Shown piece by piece: positions 38,984 to 39,738 of a stretch of 39,738 bases of DNA. Each line of letters starts with the position of its first letter. Positions within the stretch are counted from its first letter, which is position 1. Made by a program: the position numbers and the translations under genes. Below the pieces are notes generated by a model. That model was not told the origin of the DNA. It ran no database searches and worked only from the letters and a program-made list of their open reading frames with translations. Source of the stretch: Actinomyces succiniciruminis (lineage in GTDB: Bacteria > Actinomycetota > Actinomycetes > Actinomycetales > Actinomycetaceae); NCBI RefSeq assembly GCF_900002405.1, contig NZ_LK995473.1, forward strand, positions 46,364-86,101, written 5' to 3'.

Positions 38984-39556
38984 ATGGCGAAGGTGGCGTA
39001 CGGCGATGAGAGCATCCGCAGAAGAGGCGTGCGGGAGCCAACATATCTCTTGGGTGCTTATATTCGTGATGATGCCGCCCCTGATCTTGCCTCCGAGCTG
39101 ATGGCTCTCGTGCGGGGAAGGAAACTGCACTGGCGAGATTCCATTCCTCGAGTTCAGGAGGAGGCGTGCCGCATAATCAGTTCCCACGGCGGAGGCCACT
39201 TGATTGTCGCGGCGCGTCCCCTTGCTGAGGGTGTGCGTGAAGAGTCGGCGCGTCAACAGGCGCTTATGACGCTGATGACCATTTTGTCGGGAGGCTACGG
39301 CGTAGACGAACTAGTCCTGGAGCGTCGGCAGCAGAAGCAAGATGACAAAGACCGAGCGGTTTTCGCTGTTGCCCGTAAGAGCGGGATGGTTAGCGCTGAC
39401 TTCAAACTTCGGCACGAGTATGGGACCCAACAACCCATGCTGTGGGTGCCGGATCAGGTTCTGGGAGCTTACGGCGATGCCTGCATGGGTAAAACTACGG
39501 CATGGGCGCTGCTCGAACCGCACGTGCGAATCGAGACGATTCATCCCAGGAGGTAG
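38984..39556 (+). CDS. DUF3800-like protein of unknown function
   Basis: This 190-residue protein begins MAKVAYGDES, like the 'iyiDESG' start of DUF3800 proteins, with Asp and Glu suited to metal binding. Then come LHWRDS, a central VDELVLERRQQKQDDKDR and a C-terminal PDQVLGAYGDACMG that matches the family's 'lQvADliaga' end. There is no Shine-Dalgarno site; TACTAT 6 bp upstream suggests a leaderless start. GC is about 57% in sampled stretches, clearly below the DISARM genes, so it came from another source or at another time. DUF3800 genes are common on defence islands and prophages, but their role is unproven. It could be an extra DISARM component or an independent passenger. Confidence 0.65.
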   Translation: MAKVAYGDESIRRRGVREPTYLLGAYIRDDAAPDLASELMALVRGRKLHWRDSIPRVQEEACRIISSHGGGHLIVAARPLAEGVREESARQQALMTLMTILSGGYGVDELVLERRQQKQDDKDRAVFAVARKSGMVSADFKLRHEYGTQQPMLWVPDQVLGAYGDACMGKTTAWALLEPHVRIETIHPRR

Positions 39557-39560
39557 CGCG

Positions 39561-39598
39561 AACGCCGGGCCCTATGACGTCACAGGCGCACCGGCGTT
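39561..39598 (+). terminator. Hairpin after the DUF3800-like gene
   Basis: AACGCCGG (39561-39568) and CCGGCGTT (39591-39598) are perfect inverted arms 4 bp after the stop, with a 22-base loop that includes the palindrome TGACGTCA (39575-39582). No U-run follows. A terminator or a bound site are both possible. The remaining 140 bp to the window edge hold nothing I recognise as coding. Confidence 0.4.
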
Positions 39599-39738
39599 AA
39601 CTTCCTGTCCGCACCTTGATGCGGCGGCGACATTAGTGTGCCACCCCCCTCCTCTGAAGGTCAACCCCGCGACGGGACTCATCTCAGGTGCCGACGAAAG
39701 TGGTTCGGTGCCTCATCTGGGACTGCCCGCGAGAGTCG

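Noticed and set aside
39660-39720. GAAAGTGGT string and GGTGCC pair near the window end, resembling the arms of the 123-bp element
   Set aside because: The similarity breaks after GAAAGTGGT and the sequence is cut off, so membership cannot be judged.

Overview
The window is a chromosomal segment of a high-GC Gram-positive bacterium. Most coding DNA is about 70% G+C or more, with many GTG starts, AGGAGG-type ribosome sites and possible leaderless genes. The gene content fits an actinobacterium: type I pullulanase, RarA, class II UvrA, Lhr-type helicase, family 5 uracil-DNA glycosylase and a membrane CCG-type iron-sulfur reductase. My best guess is an Actinomyces-like member of the Actinomycetaceae. 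That assignment is inference, because no search was run.

Positions 1-24000 are mostly ordinary chromosome with small accessory insertions. A truncated YhgE/Pip-type membrane protein is divergent from a TetR regulator across two palindromic operators. Next come pullulanase (pulA), convergent rarA, an SPFH membrane protein with a ribbon-helix-helix partner, a low-GC GNAT acetyltransferase, a UvrA2-type ABC protein, a MNT-HEPN toxin-antitoxin pair, a very long Lhr helicase and a family 5 uracil-DNA glycosylase. These are followed by a decayed IS256-family element with an intact 8-bp target duplication, a YrdC-like protein and a five-helix iron-sulfur reductase. Two families of short intergenic repeats occur here: an inverted pair of a 35-bp repeat between convergent genes, and two 123-bp elements with matching inverted ends plus a solitary third arm.

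Positions 24000-39600 are a defence island. It opens with the wreck of a Phd/PIN toxin-antitoxin module next to one of the 123-bp elements. It continues with a complete five-gene operon whose order and domains match class 1 DISARM: drmD (SNF2 helicase), drmMI (N6-adenine methyltransferase), drmA (helicase), drmB (DUF1998) and drmC (phospholipase D). Four consecutive start/stop overlaps show tight translational coupling. The methylase carries a sharply lower-GC patch of about 420 bp in its likely target-recognition domain. Just downstream, behind a perfect palindrome, is a lower-GC gene resembling DUF3800 proteins. It may be a separate island gene or an unrecognised DISARM accessory.

In the operon, the methylase would mark self DNA, and the DrmA/DrmB core with DrmD and DrmC would act on unmodified phage DNA. 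I found no tRNA, rRNA, CRISPR array or origin.
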